NCBI GenBank assembly: GCA_947454135.1
Contig: CANGJI010000008.1
Span: 1 to 56,374 of the forward strand
Direction of reading: 5' to 3'
DNA: 56,374 nucleotides
DNA from: Sphingomonadaceae bacterium
GTDB taxonomy: Bacteria > Pseudomonadota > Alphaproteobacteria > Sphingomonadales > Sphingomonadaceae
Within the stretch, counting starts at the first letter, position 1, and every line of letters begins with the position of its first letter. The notes below the pieces were generated by a model. It was not told the origin of the DNA, did not search any database, and saw only the letters and a list, made by a program, of their open reading frames with translations. Both the position numbers and the translations under genes were made by a program. Below are positions 16,631 through 28,277 of the stretch, one piece after another.

Positions 16631-17863
16631 TCAGCGCGCCGAGGCTGCCGCAGAGCGGCGAAACCAGCCCCGACGCCCCCGCGCCGGACCCGATTTCATC
16701 ACCGTGCGGCGGAACAGCTGCGCACCGACGCGGATGATCACGCCGACCCACACCGCCTGCCACACCAGCGCGATCACATGCGGCCAGAGCGCCGGAGACT
16801 GCGCCGCCTGCGCCAGCATCGCGAAAGGCGAGCTGACCGGGAAGACGAGGCTCGCCGTCTCGATCCACGTACCCGGGCGGGCCAACGCATAGCTCGCGAA
16901 GAAGAACACCATGAGCTGCATCATCGTGACCGGCATCGACAGCGTCTGCACTTCGCGCACGGTGGTCGCCATGCCGCCGATCGAGAGGAACAGCGAGCCG
17001 AGCAGGAGGTAGGCCATCGCAAAGTAGAGGAAGCCGAGCACGCAGAACATCGGCCAACCGACGGCGGGTGTCGCCAGCAGCGGGATCGACTTCATGCCCG
17101 CAATCATCAGCATGCCATAGACCGAGCCCCACACCGCGATACCGACAAGGCTGACCGCGAGCATCGCGAAAAGCTTGCCGAGGAACAGCGCGTCCATCGG
17201 GATCGAGGCGGCGAGCACTTCGATGATCTTGTTGGCCTTCTCCTCGACGAGGTTGGACAGCACCATGCCCGCCAGCAGCATCGTCAGCAGGAACAGCAGA
17301 ACCTGGCCAGCCTGCGCCGTCACCGCGAGGTCGACGTGCTGCTTGGCAGCGGTGGTGGCGATCTTGTCTTCCTTCACCTCGGGATAGGCACGCGGCCCTG
17401 GCGCACCGGCCTCTGCGGCGATCAGCGCGACTTGCCCGCTCCACTGGTCGACACGTTCGGATGTGGCGGTGAGAACGGGCTTGTCCAGCGTGCCGGTGAT
17501 CACGGCAGCGAGCTGCGGAGCGCCCTTCACGCCCTTGCTGGCGAGCACGGTGCGGGCATCGAACGTTTCACCGGGCGCCAGCCGCGCCAGCACGGTGTAT
17601 TCCGGCACGAAGCCCGACATCTTCGGCGCGAGACTGCCGCGTGCGGCGACCATCGCGTCACCCTGATGCGCGGGCATGGCGATCCCGATCACCGGATTGT
17701 CGATATCGCGCGACACCTGCGAGCCGACCGCCGCCGCCATCGCGCCGATGAACACCGGGAACAGCGGGCCGATCAGGAAGAAGATGAAGGTCTTGGAAAA
17801 TATCACCGCGCAGAAATCACGGCGCATGATCACCCAGGCGGCGGCAAAATGATTGCGGAGCAT
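16631..17863 (-). CDS. ABC-2 type transporter permease
   Basis: The 410-residue membrane protein has one N-terminal span (about residues 20-50), a large extracytoplasmic region (about 55-180), and five or more C-terminal spans from about residue 195 to 380. This layout is that of NatB/YhaP-like ABC-2 permeases, which move ions, drugs or lipids out of the cell. Its ATG overlaps the stop of the ATP-binding gene upstream (ATGA), so the two form an export unit. The motif KANKIIEVLAASIPMDALFLGK is the cytoplasmic coupling region typical of this class (22 residues spanning roughly 210-231). The substrate is unknown. Confidence 0.87.
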   Translation of the reverse strand: MLRNHFAAAWVIMRRDFCAVIFSKTFIFFLIGPLFPVFIGAMAAAVGSQVSRDIDNPVIGIAMPAHQGDAMVAARGSLAPKMSGFVPEYTVLARLAPGETFDARTVLASKGVKGAPQLAAVITGTLDKPVLTATSERVDQWSGQVALIAAEAGAPGPRAYPEVKEDKIATTAAKQHVDLAVTAQAGQVLLFLLTMLLAGMVLSNLVEEKANKIIEVLAASIPMDALFLGKLFAMLAVSLVGIAVWGSVYGMLMIAGMKSIPLLATPAVGWPMFCVLGFLYFAMAYLLLGSLFLSIGGMATTVREVQTLSMPVTMMQLMVFFFASYALARPGTWIETASLVFPVSSPFAMLAQAAQSPALWPHVIALVWQAVWVGVIIRVGAQLFRRTVMKSGPARGRRGWFRRSAAASAR

Positions 17864-18897
17864 CAGCGGCGACCCTTCTTCTGACTGGCTTTCTCGGCCT
17901 CTTCCTGCGCCGATTCCTCCAGCGCGCGCGCGGCGGCTTCGCCCGCGATCGAAACGAACGCGTCGTGCAGGCCGGGGCGCTCGATCGAGAGCGAGAGAAT
18001 GCCGGCATCACCTTCGATCAGCGCGCGCAGCAGCGGCTCGACGCCGCTTTCCGGCAGGGTGAAGAACCAGAAGCGGCCTTCGTGGCGTGCATCAGCGGGA
18101 ATGGCGGCGCGCCACGGCCCATGCTGCGCGCGGGTTTCTAGGCGGACCTGCGGGCGCAGGCGATCGCGCGCGGCGTCGACCGGCCCCGCGAAAGGCACCT
18201 TGCCGCCCGCGATGATGGCGATCTGGTCGCACAGACGCTCGGCATGCGCGATGACGTGGGTGGAAAAGATCACCGTCGTCCCGCGCTCCGCCAGACTGCG
18301 GATCATCCGTTCGAGCTTGCCCTGGTTGAGCGCGTCGAGGCCGGAGAACGGCTCATCGAACACCACGAGATCGGGTTCATGCACGAGCGTGCCGAGCAGC
18401 TGGACCTGCTGCGCCATGCCCTTGGACAGCTGGCGGATCTGGCGGTCAGCGGCATAGCCGAGGCCGTGCTGTTCAAGAAGTTCGCGGCCCTTGCGGCGGC
18501 CTTCCTTCAGCGGCACCCCGCGCAGCGCGGCGAGGAACGCGATAGCCTCGCTGGCCTTCATCGCCGGATAGAGCCCACGCTCTTCGGGCAGGTAACCGAT
18601 GCGGCGCGCGACTTCGGTCGGACGTTCATGACCCAGCACGCGGCGATAACCCGAATCGGGATCGATGATGCCGAGCAACATGCGCAGCGTCGTCGTCTTG
18701 CCCGCGCCATTGGGGCCGAGAATGCCGTAGATCGCGCCGCGCGGCACCGAAATGTCGACGCCGTCGACCGCGGTAAAGCCATCGAAGCGCTTGACGAGGC
18801 CGCGCGCCTCGATGGCGAGTTCGGGCGCAAGGGCAGCAGATGGAGCGTTGTCCAGCGCGGACGTCCCGGTAAAGGAGGCAAAGGGTTCGATCTTCAT
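17863..18897 (-). CDS. ABC transporter ATP-binding protein (NatA-like)
   Basis: The 344-residue ATPase carries a Walker A GPNGAGKTT (about residues 65-73), a signature LSKGMAQQVQ, Walker B LVVFDEPFSGLD and the H-loop in IFSTHVIAHAE. A C-terminal extension of about 80 residues follows the nucleotide-binding domain, as in NatA-type exporters. I placed the start at ATG 18895-18897 (MKIEPFASF); the frame is open upstream but enters the divergent queG gene. The intergenic space to queG is only 46 bases, so their promoters must be adjacent or overlapping. Confidence 0.9.
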   Translation of the reverse strand: MKIEPFASFTGTSALDNAPSAALAPELAIEARGLVKRFDGFTAVDGVDISVPRGAIYGILGPNGAGKTTTLRMLLGIIDPDSGYRRVLGHERPTEVARRIGYLPEERGLYPAMKASEAIAFLAALRGVPLKEGRRKGRELLEQHGLGYAADRQIRQLSKGMAQQVQLLGTLVHEPDLVVFDEPFSGLDALNQGKLERMIRSLAERGTTVIFSTHVIAHAERLCDQIAIIAGGKVPFAGPVDAARDRLRPQVRLETRAQHGPWRAAIPADARHEGRFWFFTLPESGVEPLLRALIEGDAGILSLSIERPGLHDAFVSIAGEAAARALEESAQEEAEKASQKKGRR

Positions 18898-18943
18898 GAG
18901 ATCCGCCGTTAACCCTAAGCGATGAACGAGGGAGGCAGCAAGT

Positions 18944-20023
18944 TTGGTTAACAGCGCGGAAACCATGCTCGTCTCGCGCATCAAGGACGAAGCCGCGAAG
19001 CTGGGTTTCGCTGCCTGCGGGATCGCGCCCGCCGCTGATGATCCCGTGCGCAGCGCGCGGCTGGAGCAGTGGCTGGCAGACGGCCAGCACGGTTCGATGG
19101 AGTGGATGGAGACCCGCTTCGAGCACCGCAAGGGCCCGCAATCGCTATGGCCCGAAGCACAGAGCGTGATCGCGCTCGGCATGAGCTATGCCCCGGCGGC
19201 CGATCCGCTCGCGCTGGCCGCGGCCACAGACCGCGCGCGCATTTCGGTCTATGCGCAAGGAGCCGATTACCACGACGTGGTGAAGCGGGCGCTGAAGGCC
19301 CTCGCCCGCTGGATCGTGGCCGAAGTGCCGGGGGCGGAGGTCAAGGTCTTCGTCGATACAGCGCCGGTCATGGAAAAGCCGCTGGGCGAGGTGGCGGGGA
19401 TCGGCTGGCAGGGCAAGCACACCAACCTCGTCAGCCGCAGCCACGGTTCATGGCTGTTCCTCGGCGCGATCTACACGACGCTCGATCTGCCGCCCGATGC
19501 GCCGCATGCGGACCGCTGCGGATCGTGTACCGCCTGCCAGACGGCATGTCCGACCAACGCCTTCCCCGCGCCCTACCGGCTCGATGCGCGGCGCTGCGTT
19601 TCCTACCTCACGATCGAGCACAAGGGGCCGATCCCGCACGAATTCCGCACCGCGCTGGGCAACCGCATCTATGGCTGCGACGATTGCCTTGCCGTATGCC
19701 CGTGGAACAGCTTTGCCAGCACGGCGGCCACCAACAAGGCCTTCCTGCCCCGCGCCGAACTTGCCGCGCCGCGCCTTGCCGAACTGCTCGCGCTCGATGA
19801 CGCCGCCTTCCGCGCGCTCTTTGCAGGCTCGCCGATCAAGCGCATCGGGCGCGACCGGTTTGTGCGCAATTGCCTCTATGCCGCCGGGAACAGCGGCGAC
19901 GCGGCGCTGATGGGCGCGGTGCAGCGCCTGCTTGGCGATCCCGATCCCGCCGTGGCCGATGGCGCCAGCTGGGCCTTGGACCGCCTCGCGGAAGCCCAAA
20001 TCGTTACTGGGCCAGTTCCTTGA
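18944..20023 (+). CDS. queG: Epoxyqueuosine reductase
   Basis: QueG reduces epoxyqueuosine to queuosine in tRNA using a cobalamin cofactor and two 4Fe-4S clusters. The 359-residue length is normal. The N-terminal region has [11 protein letters not shown], and the ferredoxin-type motifs are [16 protein letters not shown] and [18 protein letters not shown]-like C-terminal segment follows. I accept the TTG at 18944 because GGGAGG stands eight bases before it; the ATG at 18965 has no such site. The last 20 bases overlap the convergent reductase gene. Confidence 0.93.
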   Translation: MVNSAETMLVSRIKDEAAKLGFAACGIAPAADDPVRSARLEQWLADGQHGSMEWMETRFEHRKGPQSLWPEAQSVIALGMSYAPAADPLALAAATDRARISVYAQGADYHDVVKRALKALARWIVAEVPGAEVKVFVDTAPVMEKPLGEVAGIGWQGKHTNLVSRSHGSWLFLGAIYTTLDLPPDAPHADRCGSCTACQTACPTNAFPAPYRLDARRCVSYLTIEHKGPIPHEFRTALGNRIYGCDDCLAVCPWNSFASTAATNKAFLPRAELAAPRLAELLALDDAAFRALFAGSPIKRIGRDRFVRNCLYAAGNSGDAALMGAVQRLLGDPDPAVADGASWALDRLAEAQIVTGPVP

Positions 20024-21245
20024 GCGGCGTGCCCGCGTCCGCCAACCGCTCGGGCGCGATCACCGCACCGGATTCGACCAGCTTGCGGCCCTGCACGTAG
20101 TCCTTGACCATGTTGACGCAGTCGAGCGCGACGACCTTGCCGCCCTTGAGGTAGATCACCGAGAAGCTGCGCGTGGCCGGATCGCCGCGCGTGACGACAG
20201 CATCATGGCCGGTCGAAAGGCCCACGGTCTGGAGCTTCAGATCATACTGATTGGACCAGAACCAGGGCACCGCATGATACGTGGCGTCCACGCCGCAGAT
20301 CGTCTTGGCCGCGACAGTCGCCATGTCATTGGCGTTCTGCACCGATTCGAGCCGGATCACGGCGCCATCGGCAAAGGCGTTGGCATGCGCGGCGCAATCG
20401 CCGATCGCGTAGACATCGGGGAGCGACGTGCGGCACTGCCCATCGACCTCGACACCGTTCGCCCCTGCCGCACCGGCCGCGCGCAGCGGCTCCACGCAAG
20501 GGATGATGCCGATGCCGACGATCACCAGATCGGCCGGGAGCACGGTGCCGTCCGCCAGCTTCACGCCGGTGACCTTGCCGCCTTCGCCCACCAGACAATC
20601 GACCGACACGCCGGTGCGCAGGTCCACGCCATGCGCGCGGTGGTCGGCTTCGTAGAAGGAGGACAGCGCCTCGCCCGCCACGCGCGCCAGCACGCGCGGA
20701 AGGGCTTCGAGCAGGGTCACCTGGCAATCGAGCTTGGTCAGCACTGCCGCCGCTTCGAGCCCGATATAGCCGCCGCCGATCACCACGGCGCGCTTCGCCC
20801 CGGCATCAAGCTCGCCCATCAGGCGGTCAACATCCTCGCGCGTGCGGACCGCGTGAACGCCGGCGAGATCGGCCCCGGCGCAGGTCAGCTTGCGCGGATC
20901 GCCGCCCGCAGCCCAGATCAGGTGGCCATATCCCAGCTTGCGGCCATCGCTCAGCGTCGCGACATGCGCCGCCGCATCGAGCGCGGTCACTTCGGTGCCG
21001 AGCAGCATCGTCACGGCCTTGTCCGCCCAGAACACTTCGGGCCGGATCATGATCCGCTCGAAGGTCTTTTCGCGCGCGAGGTATTCCTTGGAGAGCGGCG
21101 GGCGCTCGTAGGGAAGCTCGGGCTCGCGCCCGACGACCATCACCGTACCGGCAAACCCGTTCTGCCGAAGCGCAATCGCCGCCTGCGCGCCGCCGTGGCC
21201 TGCGCCGACAATCACCACATCCGCTGCCAGATCCGTGTCGCTCAT
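20004..21245 (-). CDS. FAD-dependent ferredoxin/putidaredoxin-type reductase
   Basis: The 413-residue flavoprotein has an N-terminal FAD-binding [10 protein letters not shown] motif, the family signature RPPLSKEYL (about residues 51-59), an internal NAD(P)-binding [13 protein letters not shown], and the second FAD motif with [10 protein letters not shown]. This is the pattern of putidaredoxin reductase and other ferredoxin reductases that feed P450s or ring hydroxylases. The nearby CYP153 gene needs such a partner, although the two are 3.5 kb apart and not co-transcribed as a unit. The start is ATG 21243-21245. The gene ends in a 20-base convergent overlap with queG. Confidence 0.88.
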   Translation of the reverse strand: MSDTDLAADVVIVGAGHGGAQAAIALRQNGFAGTVMVVGREPELPYERPPLSKEYLAREKTFERIMIRPEVFWADKAVTMLLGTEVTALDAAAHVATLSDGRKLGYGHLIWAAGGDPRKLTCAGADLAGVHAVRTREDVDRLMGELDAGAKRAVVIGGGYIGLEAAAVLTKLDCQVTLLEALPRVLARVAGEALSSFYEADHRAHGVDLRTGVSVDCLVGEGGKVTGVKLADGTVLPADLVIVGIGIIPCVEPLRAAGAAGANGVEVDGQCRTSLPDVYAIGDCAAHANAFADGAVIRLESVQNANDMATVAAKTICGVDATYHAVPWFWSNQYDLKLQTVGLSTGHDAVVTRGDPATRSFSVIYLKGGKVVALDCVNMVKDYVQGRKLVESGAVIAPERLADAGTPLKELAQ

Positions 21246-21335
21246 TCCCGCACTCCTTTTGGTGCGCGGGGATTTGGCGAAAAGTCGCGGCGCGTCAACT
21301 GGCTGGGATGATAATGTCCGGCGCGGCAAAGCCTC

Positions 21336-24300
21336 CTAGCGGGCGAGCAGCGTCCGCGCCTGGCTCGCCAGCTGCGCGAGCATCGCGGGTGCGACGCCCG
21401 CCGCGCCCTGCGCCCGGCCCGTCAGCGCGCGGAAATTGCGCACCGGCACGGCCTGCGCCTCGAGCCATTGTGCGACTGCCGCGCCCGGATCCTGCCCGGC
21501 TGCGCGGGCGAGGAAATCGAGACGCATCTGCTGGAAATCGCGCGCGAGTCCGGCAACGAGCAGCCGCTCCCACGGATCGGACGGGTTCATCCGGCTGGCC
21601 GCCTGCTGCGCCCAATCGAGCCCCAGCGCCGCACCGAGCGCGGAGAACGCAGCGGTCAGCGCGCCCGCATCGATCCCGCGCGTGGCGGCAAGGTGGGCAA
21701 GGCCGATGGCTCCGTCCATGTCGACGAGATGCGCGATCCGCTCGGCCACTTGCAGCGGCACGCCGGCATCGGTCAGCTCGGCCAGCATCCGCCGCGCCTG
21801 CACCTTGGCTTCGCCCTGCAGCAGTTCGCCGGTGGAGACCGCCAGCTGCGAGACACCGGGAGCGAGCTCCGCAATCAGCTTGCCCGGTTCGGCCGAACCG
21901 CGCCCGGCGCGCAGGACATCGGCGATATGGCCGCGCAGCACTTCGGCAACGCGGGCGTAGAGCGACAGGCGCACCTGTTCGGGCATGGCATCGCCGTCCG
22001 GTCCATCGAGCAGGGCCCAGATGCCCTTGAGATCGAGCAGTCGCGCCGCGACGACGAATGCCGCCGCGACTTGCGCGAGGCTGACGCCCTCTTCCTCGAC
22101 GAGTTCGAAGGGATGCACCGGCCCCAGATCGTTGACGATCCGGTTGGCGAGCTTGGTCGCGATCAGTTCGCGGCGCAGACGGTGGGTGCGGATATCCTCG
22201 GCAAAGGTTTCCCGCATCTGCGGCGGGAAAGCGGCGAAAAGATCGGCCTCGAGCACCGGATCGTCGACCACCGCGCTTTCCTCCAGCGCGCGCTGGAGCA
22301 CGAGCTTCGCGCTTGAGAGCAGCACCGCGAGTTCGGGACGGGTGAAGCCGTGGCCCGCCGCCGCGCGGCGCAGCATGTCTTCGCTGCTGGCAAGGCCCTC
22401 GGTCTTGCGGTCGAGGTCGCCGTTCTCCTCCAGCACGTCGACGAGCCGGGCATAGGCAGGAGCCGCCCCGGCCCCGCCGCGTTCGGCGATGGACAGCGCG
22501 AGCGCCTGCAGGCGGTTGTCCTCCAGCACGAGGGCGGCGACGTCATCGGTCATCGCGGTGAGCAACGCGACGCGGCCTTCCTCGTCGAGCCGCCCGGCGC
22601 GCTTGGCCGATGCGAGCGCGATCTTGATGTTGACCTCGTTGTCCGAACAATCGACGCCCGCCGAGTTGTCGATGAAGTCGGTGTTGATCCGCCCGCCGCG
22701 ACCAGCGGCGCCGGCCAGCGAATACTCGATGCGGCCCGCCTGCGTGGTGCCGAGATTGGCGCCTTCCCCGATCACCCGCGCACGCACGTCCGCGCCATTG
22801 ATGCGCAGGCCGTCGTTGGCGGGATCGCCCACCGCAACGTTGTTCTCAGCCGATGCCTTCACATACGTGCCGATGCCGCCGAACCAGAGGAGATCGACCG
22901 GCGCCTTGAGGATCGCGGTGATCAGCGCCTCGGGCTCGAGCTCGGCGTCCTCGATGCCGAGGAGCCCGCGCACTTCATCCGACAGTGGGATCTGCTTCAT
23001 CGTCCGGGGGAACACGCCGCCCCCCTTTGAAATCAGCGCCTTGTCGTAGTCGTCCCAGCTCGAACGCGGCAGCGCAAAGAGGCGGGACCGTTCGGCCCAG
23101 CTTGCCGCCGGATCGGGCGCGGGATCGAGGAAGATGTGACGGTGATCAAACGCGGCAACAACCTTCAGGGCCTTGGAGAGCAGCATGCCGTTACCGAACA
23201 CGTCGCCCGACATGTCGCCGCAGCCTGCCACGGTGATCGGCTGGGTCTGCACATCGATGCCGAGTTCGCGGAAGTGCCGCTGCACCGAAAGCCACGCGCC
23301 CCGCGCGGTGATGCCCATGGCCTTGTGGTCATAGCCCTTGGAACCGCCGCTCGCGAAAGCGTCGTCGAGCCAGAAGCCCTTGGCCTCGGCGATGGCGTTG
23401 GCAATGTCGGAGAAGGTCGCGGTGCCCTTGTCCGCCGCCACGACGAAATAGGGATCCTCGCCGTCGCGGATAACCACGCCAGCGGGATGCACCACTTCGC
23501 CGCCGACGATGTTGTCGGTAACGGAGAGCAGCGTGCGGATGAACACTTCATAGCTTGCGCGGCCCTCGGCCAGCCAGGCTTCGCGCGCGCGGACCGGATC
23601 GGGCAGCTGCTTGGGATAGAAGCCGCCCTTGGCGCCGGTCGGCACGATCACCGCGTTCTTCACGCGCTGCGCCTTCATCAGGCCGAGCACTTCGGTGCGA
23701 AAATCGTCGCGCCGGTCGGACCAGCGCAGGCCGCCGCGCGCGACCGGGCCGGCACGCAAGTGAATGCCTTCAACGCGCGGGCTGTAGACGAAGATCTCGC
23801 GCCACGGCACAGGCTTCGGCAGGCCGGGAACGAGCGCGGAATCGATCTTGAACGCCAGCGCTTCGGCGGCGGCGGGTGCGAACGCATTGGTGCGCAGAAT
23901 CGCTTCGGCAAGTGCGCGGAACTGGCGCAGCAGGCGGTCGTCGTTGATCGCGGCGACCCCGGCAAGGCCGGTGCGGATCTGCTCGGCAAAGCGCGCTTCG
24001 GCTTCGTCCCGGCTCTCGCTGAACGCCGGATCGTGGCGGGCGAGGAACAGGCCGATGAGCCCGCGCGTGACGGTCGGCGCGCTCCGCAGTGCTTCGACCG
24101 CGGTGGCGATCGAGAACGTCATGCCGGCCTGGCGCAGATAGCGATACCACGCGCGCATCCAGTTGGCCCCGCGCGCCGTGAGCCCCGCGTTGACGATCAG
24201 CCGGTTGAACAGGTCGTCTTCCGCCTCGCCGTTGAGGACGGCCGCGAGCGATTCCTCGATGGCCTCCGCACGTCCGAGCAGCGCTTCGCCGTCGATGCCT

Positions 24301-26048
24301 TCGGGCAGCGCGACGAGGAAATCATGGATGAAGCCCAGCCGCCCCTTGTCGAGCGCAGTCGGCACTTCTTCCAGCACGCGGAAACCGAAGTTTTCGAGCA
24401 CCGGCACCGCATCCGAAAGCACGATCGCGCCCTCGCGCTGGTAGAGCTTGAGACGCAGGCTTTCCTCGCCCGGCAGGCGGTGGAGCCGCACGGCACGGCG
24501 CGGCGCGCCGGCCTGCGTCAGTGCGCGCAGCACGCGGATGTCACCCGCCGCTTCGGCGGGGCCATAGGCGCTGCGGTAACCGATGGGGAACGCCTCGGCA
24601 TAACGCGCAGCAATTGCGGCGGCGCGCGCCGGGTCCTCGCCTTTCGCCAGTTCGGCCTCGACGGCGGCGCCCCAGCCCCGCACCATGGTTTGCAGCGCCG
24701 TATCGAGCGCCGCTTCATCCGGGATCGCCGCGCCATCGCGAATATCGATCACGAAGCGCATCAGCGCGAGCGTGCCGCCTTCGACCGAGAGGCTCCAATC
24801 CAGGATCGGTGCGTCCGTCGCCGCTTCCAGCATGGCCTGCACCCGGTGGCGCAGTTCGGTGGATTGCACATCGCGCGGGAGCCAGACGAACGCGAACAGG
24901 TGGCGTGCAAGCGGCGCGGCGACGAGCGCAAGCCGGGGCCGGGGCCGGTCGATCAGGCTCATCATCGTCGTCGCGACGCGCTCGAGATCGGCATCGTCGA
25001 AGCTGATCAGCAGGTCATGCGGCAGTGCCGTCAGCGCGTGGGCGAGAGCCTTGCCGGCATGGCCGTTGGGCGCAAAGCCGAACTTGCCCATCAAGCCTTC
25101 AAGCTGGCTGCGCATGCGCGGGATGCGATCCGGCGCGGCGGCCAGCGCGGCGCTGGTCCACACGCCCGCATGGACCGACAGCGCAGTGACCTTGCCGCCT
25201 TCCAGCACCGGCACGATGAACAGATCGAGCGGCACGCGGCGGTGGACGCGCGCGATGCGGTTGGCCTTGACGATCAGCGGGCTGCGGGGCGCGTCCGCCC
25301 CCCGTTCGCCCAGCCGGTCGAACCACGCAAAGGCGCGGTCATAGCTTGCCTTGGCGAGCAAGGGCGCATCGCTGGCGCGGCAGATGCCGAGCGCCTCGCC
25401 GTGGCTGCCATCGCGGTGCTGCACGACATGGCCAAGCTGGGTCAGCATCCCGTCCGCCAGCCAGCGCAGCAGCGCCGCGCCTTCCTGATCGGGGAGCGTG
25501 CGCGCATCCTCCTGCATCGCCGCCTGCATGCGCGCCCAATCGGCGACGGCTGCGTGGACGTCCGCCAATGTGGCGCGCAGGCTGGCAAGCAACTCACGGC
25601 GTTCGCGCGCATCGACGCGCTCGGTTTCGAGATAGACAATCGACTCGCGCCGTTCGCCCACGGCATCGCCTTCGGGCAGGCCGAGGAGATTGCCCTCGGG
25701 ATCGCGCCGCACCGCGACCACCGGGTGAACCAGCCGGTCAATGGCAAGGCCCTGCGCCGAGATCGCGGCGGCAATCGAATCGACGAGGAAGGGCATGTCG
25801 TCGTTGATCACCGCGATGCGCAGGTAACGCGCACCGCCGCCCGACTGACCGCCGATGCTTTCGATCGCGATGGCGGGTTCGGCTCCGGTGCGCTTGGCGG
25901 CGGCGGTCAGGGTGAAGCGGGCTGCTCCGGCCAGACGTTCCGCCTCGAACTCTGCGGCTTCTGCTGGCAACAGGGAGGCTGCGAAACGCGCAGCAAGCGC
26001 TTGCGAGAGAATCGCATCCACGCCGGAATCGGCGGTCTTGGTAGCCAT
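21336..26048 (-). CDS. NAD-specific glutamate dehydrogenase, large type
   Basis: This 1570-residue enzyme belongs to the very large (about 180 kDa class) NAD-dependent glutamate dehydrogenases, which oxidise glutamate to 2-oxoglutarate and ammonium. The long N-terminal regulatory part (1-700) contains ACT-like segments. The catalytic domain shows the motifs GGLRWSDRRDDFRTEVLGLM, VPTGAKGGFYPK, GCGDMSGDVFGNGMLLS and the nucleotide-binding area near IGEGANLG. The C-terminal 400 residues are helical, as in the family. The start at ATG 26046-26048 has AGGAGCG upstream. Expression as a single gene is likely, with a separate upstream LLM operon 175 bases away. Confidence 0.95.
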   Translation of the reverse strand: MATKTADSGVDAILSQALAARFAASLLPAEAAEFEAERLAGAARFTLTAAAKRTGAEPAIAIESIGGQSGGGARYLRIAVINDDMPFLVDSIAAAISAQGLAIDRLVHPVVAVRRDPEGNLLGLPEGDAVGERRESIVYLETERVDARERRELLASLRATLADVHAAVADWARMQAAMQEDARTLPDQEGAALLRWLADGMLTQLGHVVQHRDGSHGEALGICRASDAPLLAKASYDRAFAWFDRLGERGADAPRSPLIVKANRIARVHRRVPLDLFIVPVLEGGKVTALSVHAGVWTSAALAAAPDRIPRMRSQLEGLMGKFGFAPNGHAGKALAHALTALPHDLLISFDDADLERVATTMMSLIDRPRPRLALVAAPLARHLFAFVWLPRDVQSTELRHRVQAMLEAATDAPILDWSLSVEGGTLALMRFVIDIRDGAAIPDEAALDTALQTMVRGWGAAVEAELAKGEDPARAAAIAARYAEAFPIGYRSAYGPAEAAGDIRVLRALTQAGAPRRAVRLHRLPGEESLRLKLYQREGAIVLSDAVPVLENFGFRVLEEVPTALDKGRLGFIHDFLVALPEGIDGEALLGRAEAIEESLAAVLNGEAEDDLFNRLIVNAGLTARGANWMRAWYRYLRQAGMTFSIATAVEALRSAPTVTRGLIGLFLARHDPAFSESRDEAEARFAEQIRTGLAGVAAINDDRLLRQFRALAEAILRTNAFAPAAAEALAFKIDSALVPGLPKPVPWREIFVYSPRVEGIHLRAGPVARGGLRWSDRRDDFRTEVLGLMKAQRVKNAVIVPTGAKGGFYPKQLPDPVRAREAWLAEGRASYEVFIRTLLSVTDNIVGGEVVHPAGVVIRDGEDPYFVVAADKGTATFSDIANAIAEAKGFWLDDAFASGGSKGYDHKAMGITARGAWLSVQRHFRELGIDVQTQPITVAGCGDMSGDVFGNGMLLSKALKVVAAFDHRHIFLDPAPDPAASWAERSRLFALPRSSWDDYDKALISKGGGVFPRTMKQIPLSDEVRGLLGIEDAELEPEALITAILKAPVDLLWFGGIGTYVKASAENNVAVGDPANDGLRINGADVRARVIGEGANLGTTQAGRIEYSLAGAAGRGGRINTDFIDNSAGVDCSDNEVNIKIALASAKRAGRLDEEGRVALLTAMTDDVAALVLEDNRLQALALSIAERGGAGAAPAYARLVDVLEENGDLDRKTEGLASSEDMLRRAAAGHGFTRPELAVLLSSAKLVLQRALEESAVVDDPVLEADLFAAFPPQMRETFAEDIRTHRLRRELIATKLANRIVNDLGPVHPFELVEEEGVSLAQVAAAFVVAARLLDLKGIWALLDGPDGDAMPEQVRLSLYARVAEVLRGHIADVLRAGRGSAEPGKLIAELAPGVSQLAVSTGELLQGEAKVQARRMLAELTDAGVPLQVAERIAHLVDMDGAIGLAHLAATRGIDAGALTAAFSALGAALGLDWAQQAASRMNPSDPWERLLVAGLARDFQQMRLDFLARAAGQDPGAAVAQWLEAQAVPVRNFRALTGRAQGAAGVAPAMLAQLASQARTLLAR

Positions 26049-26223
26049 GGTCGCTCCTGCATCCCGGCGCCATCGCTCCGCAAGTTTGCCCTGCTGAAGG
26101 CGCGCCTTCTTATCGTCCAGAGCGCGCAATTTTATGTCACACTCATGAACTAATCATGCGGAGCCTACTCCGGCATCGCCTCAGAGGCAAGCGGGAGGAG
26201 CCTTAAGATTTAAGCATGATTGG

Positions 26224-27236
<1,013 letters not shown>

Positions 27237-27240
<4 letters not shown>

Positions 27241-28268
27241 CGCGATGTCTCCGGCGGAGCGGCAGCAGTGGCAGGGGATGCTGCCGGTGCGGATGATGTG
27301 GGGATTGGTCCGATCTGGTCAAGATAGCCCTTGGCGGTAACCGCTTCGGGGCTCTCGGGCGCGAGCGCGAGGACCGATTGCCACGATTTCCTCGCGGCGT
27401 CCTCACGCCCGGACAGCATGGCAATCACGCCTGCCTCAAGCCCGATCTGGCCAGCGAGCGGATCCCCGTGTGCGGCAAGACTGGCCGCCACCTCGATATC
27501 ACGCTGCGCCCGTTCAAGGTCCTTGCCGCGCCGCGCCAATGTCGCGGAAAGCAGCCAGCCTTCGGGGTCGTTAGGCGCGAGCCGGTGGGCATCCTCCAGC
27601 GCGCCGCTCGCTTCCGGCAGGCGGTTCTGGGCGACGAGCGCGCGCGAGCGGTCGATCTGCACCGCGCCGCGGGCGGCGTTCTCCTCGGCGGTCGGGGCCT
27701 TGGAGGGCGGCTCCGCCAGCGCGGAATCGAGGAACTTCAGCGCGATCTCATATTGGCCGCCAGCAAGCGCCACACTGCCGAGATAGGCATCGCGGGCAAA
27801 AGGTGCCTTGAGATCGGCTTGCGGAACCTGCTGCGCACTTTCGGCAAAGGCGGCTTGGGCACCGGTATAATCCCCCTGCTGCGCGAGAAGCTCGGCAAGG
27901 CATAGCGAGGCAGCGCCGCGCTCGGGATTGGCCGCAGCGGTGGGGGTTTGCGCAAGCCACTTGCGCGCGGCAGCGATGGCGGCGGGCAGGTCCTGCCTGC
28001 CTGCCGCGATGCACAGATCATAGCGCGATGGCCCGGCGCGCTGCAGAGCAGGCGCAGCGGCGGCGCTCTGCGTGGCGGGCTGCGTCGTGCCCGGCGCAGG
28101 AGGCGGCACTTCGGTCACGCGCTTGCGGCGCGGGATCGGCAGCGGCGAGGGTTCATACTGCCGGGGATTGGGGCCGATCTGGTGCCACACCTCCGTGCTG
28201 CTCCCGGCATGGCTTGCCGCCAGCGCGGCGGGCGCCGCAAGCGGCAGAACGAGAGGCAGCAGCAGCAT
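27237..28268 (-). CDS. Exported tetratricopeptide repeat protein
   Basis: The 343-residue protein starts with a signal peptide (MLLLPLVLPLAAPAALAAS), then a Pro/Ala-rich linker (about 40-80), then TPR-type helices from about residue 80 to 320 (for example LCLAELLAQQGDYTGAQAAF and ALEDAHRLAPNDPEGWLLSA). It is probably periplasmic and serves as a protein interaction platform. The C terminus is Ala/Pro-rich. It lies between an alpha/beta hydrolase gene nine bases upstream and the LLM oxidoreductase that overlaps it. I cannot name a specific partner. Confidence 0.82.
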
Positions 28269-28277
28269 GACAGATCC

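Noticed and set aside
18904..18952. Two TTAAC sequences between the ABC transporter and queG as a CtrA box
   Set aside because: They are more than 30 bases apart, not the required seven-base spacing.
21408..26153. Very long open frames on the plus strand opposite the glutamate dehydrogenase, including 23136-26153
   Set aside because: They mirror a clear, full-length enzyme on the minus strand; their predicted proteins are Arg/His-rich low-information strings, as expected for antisense frames in GC-rich DNA.
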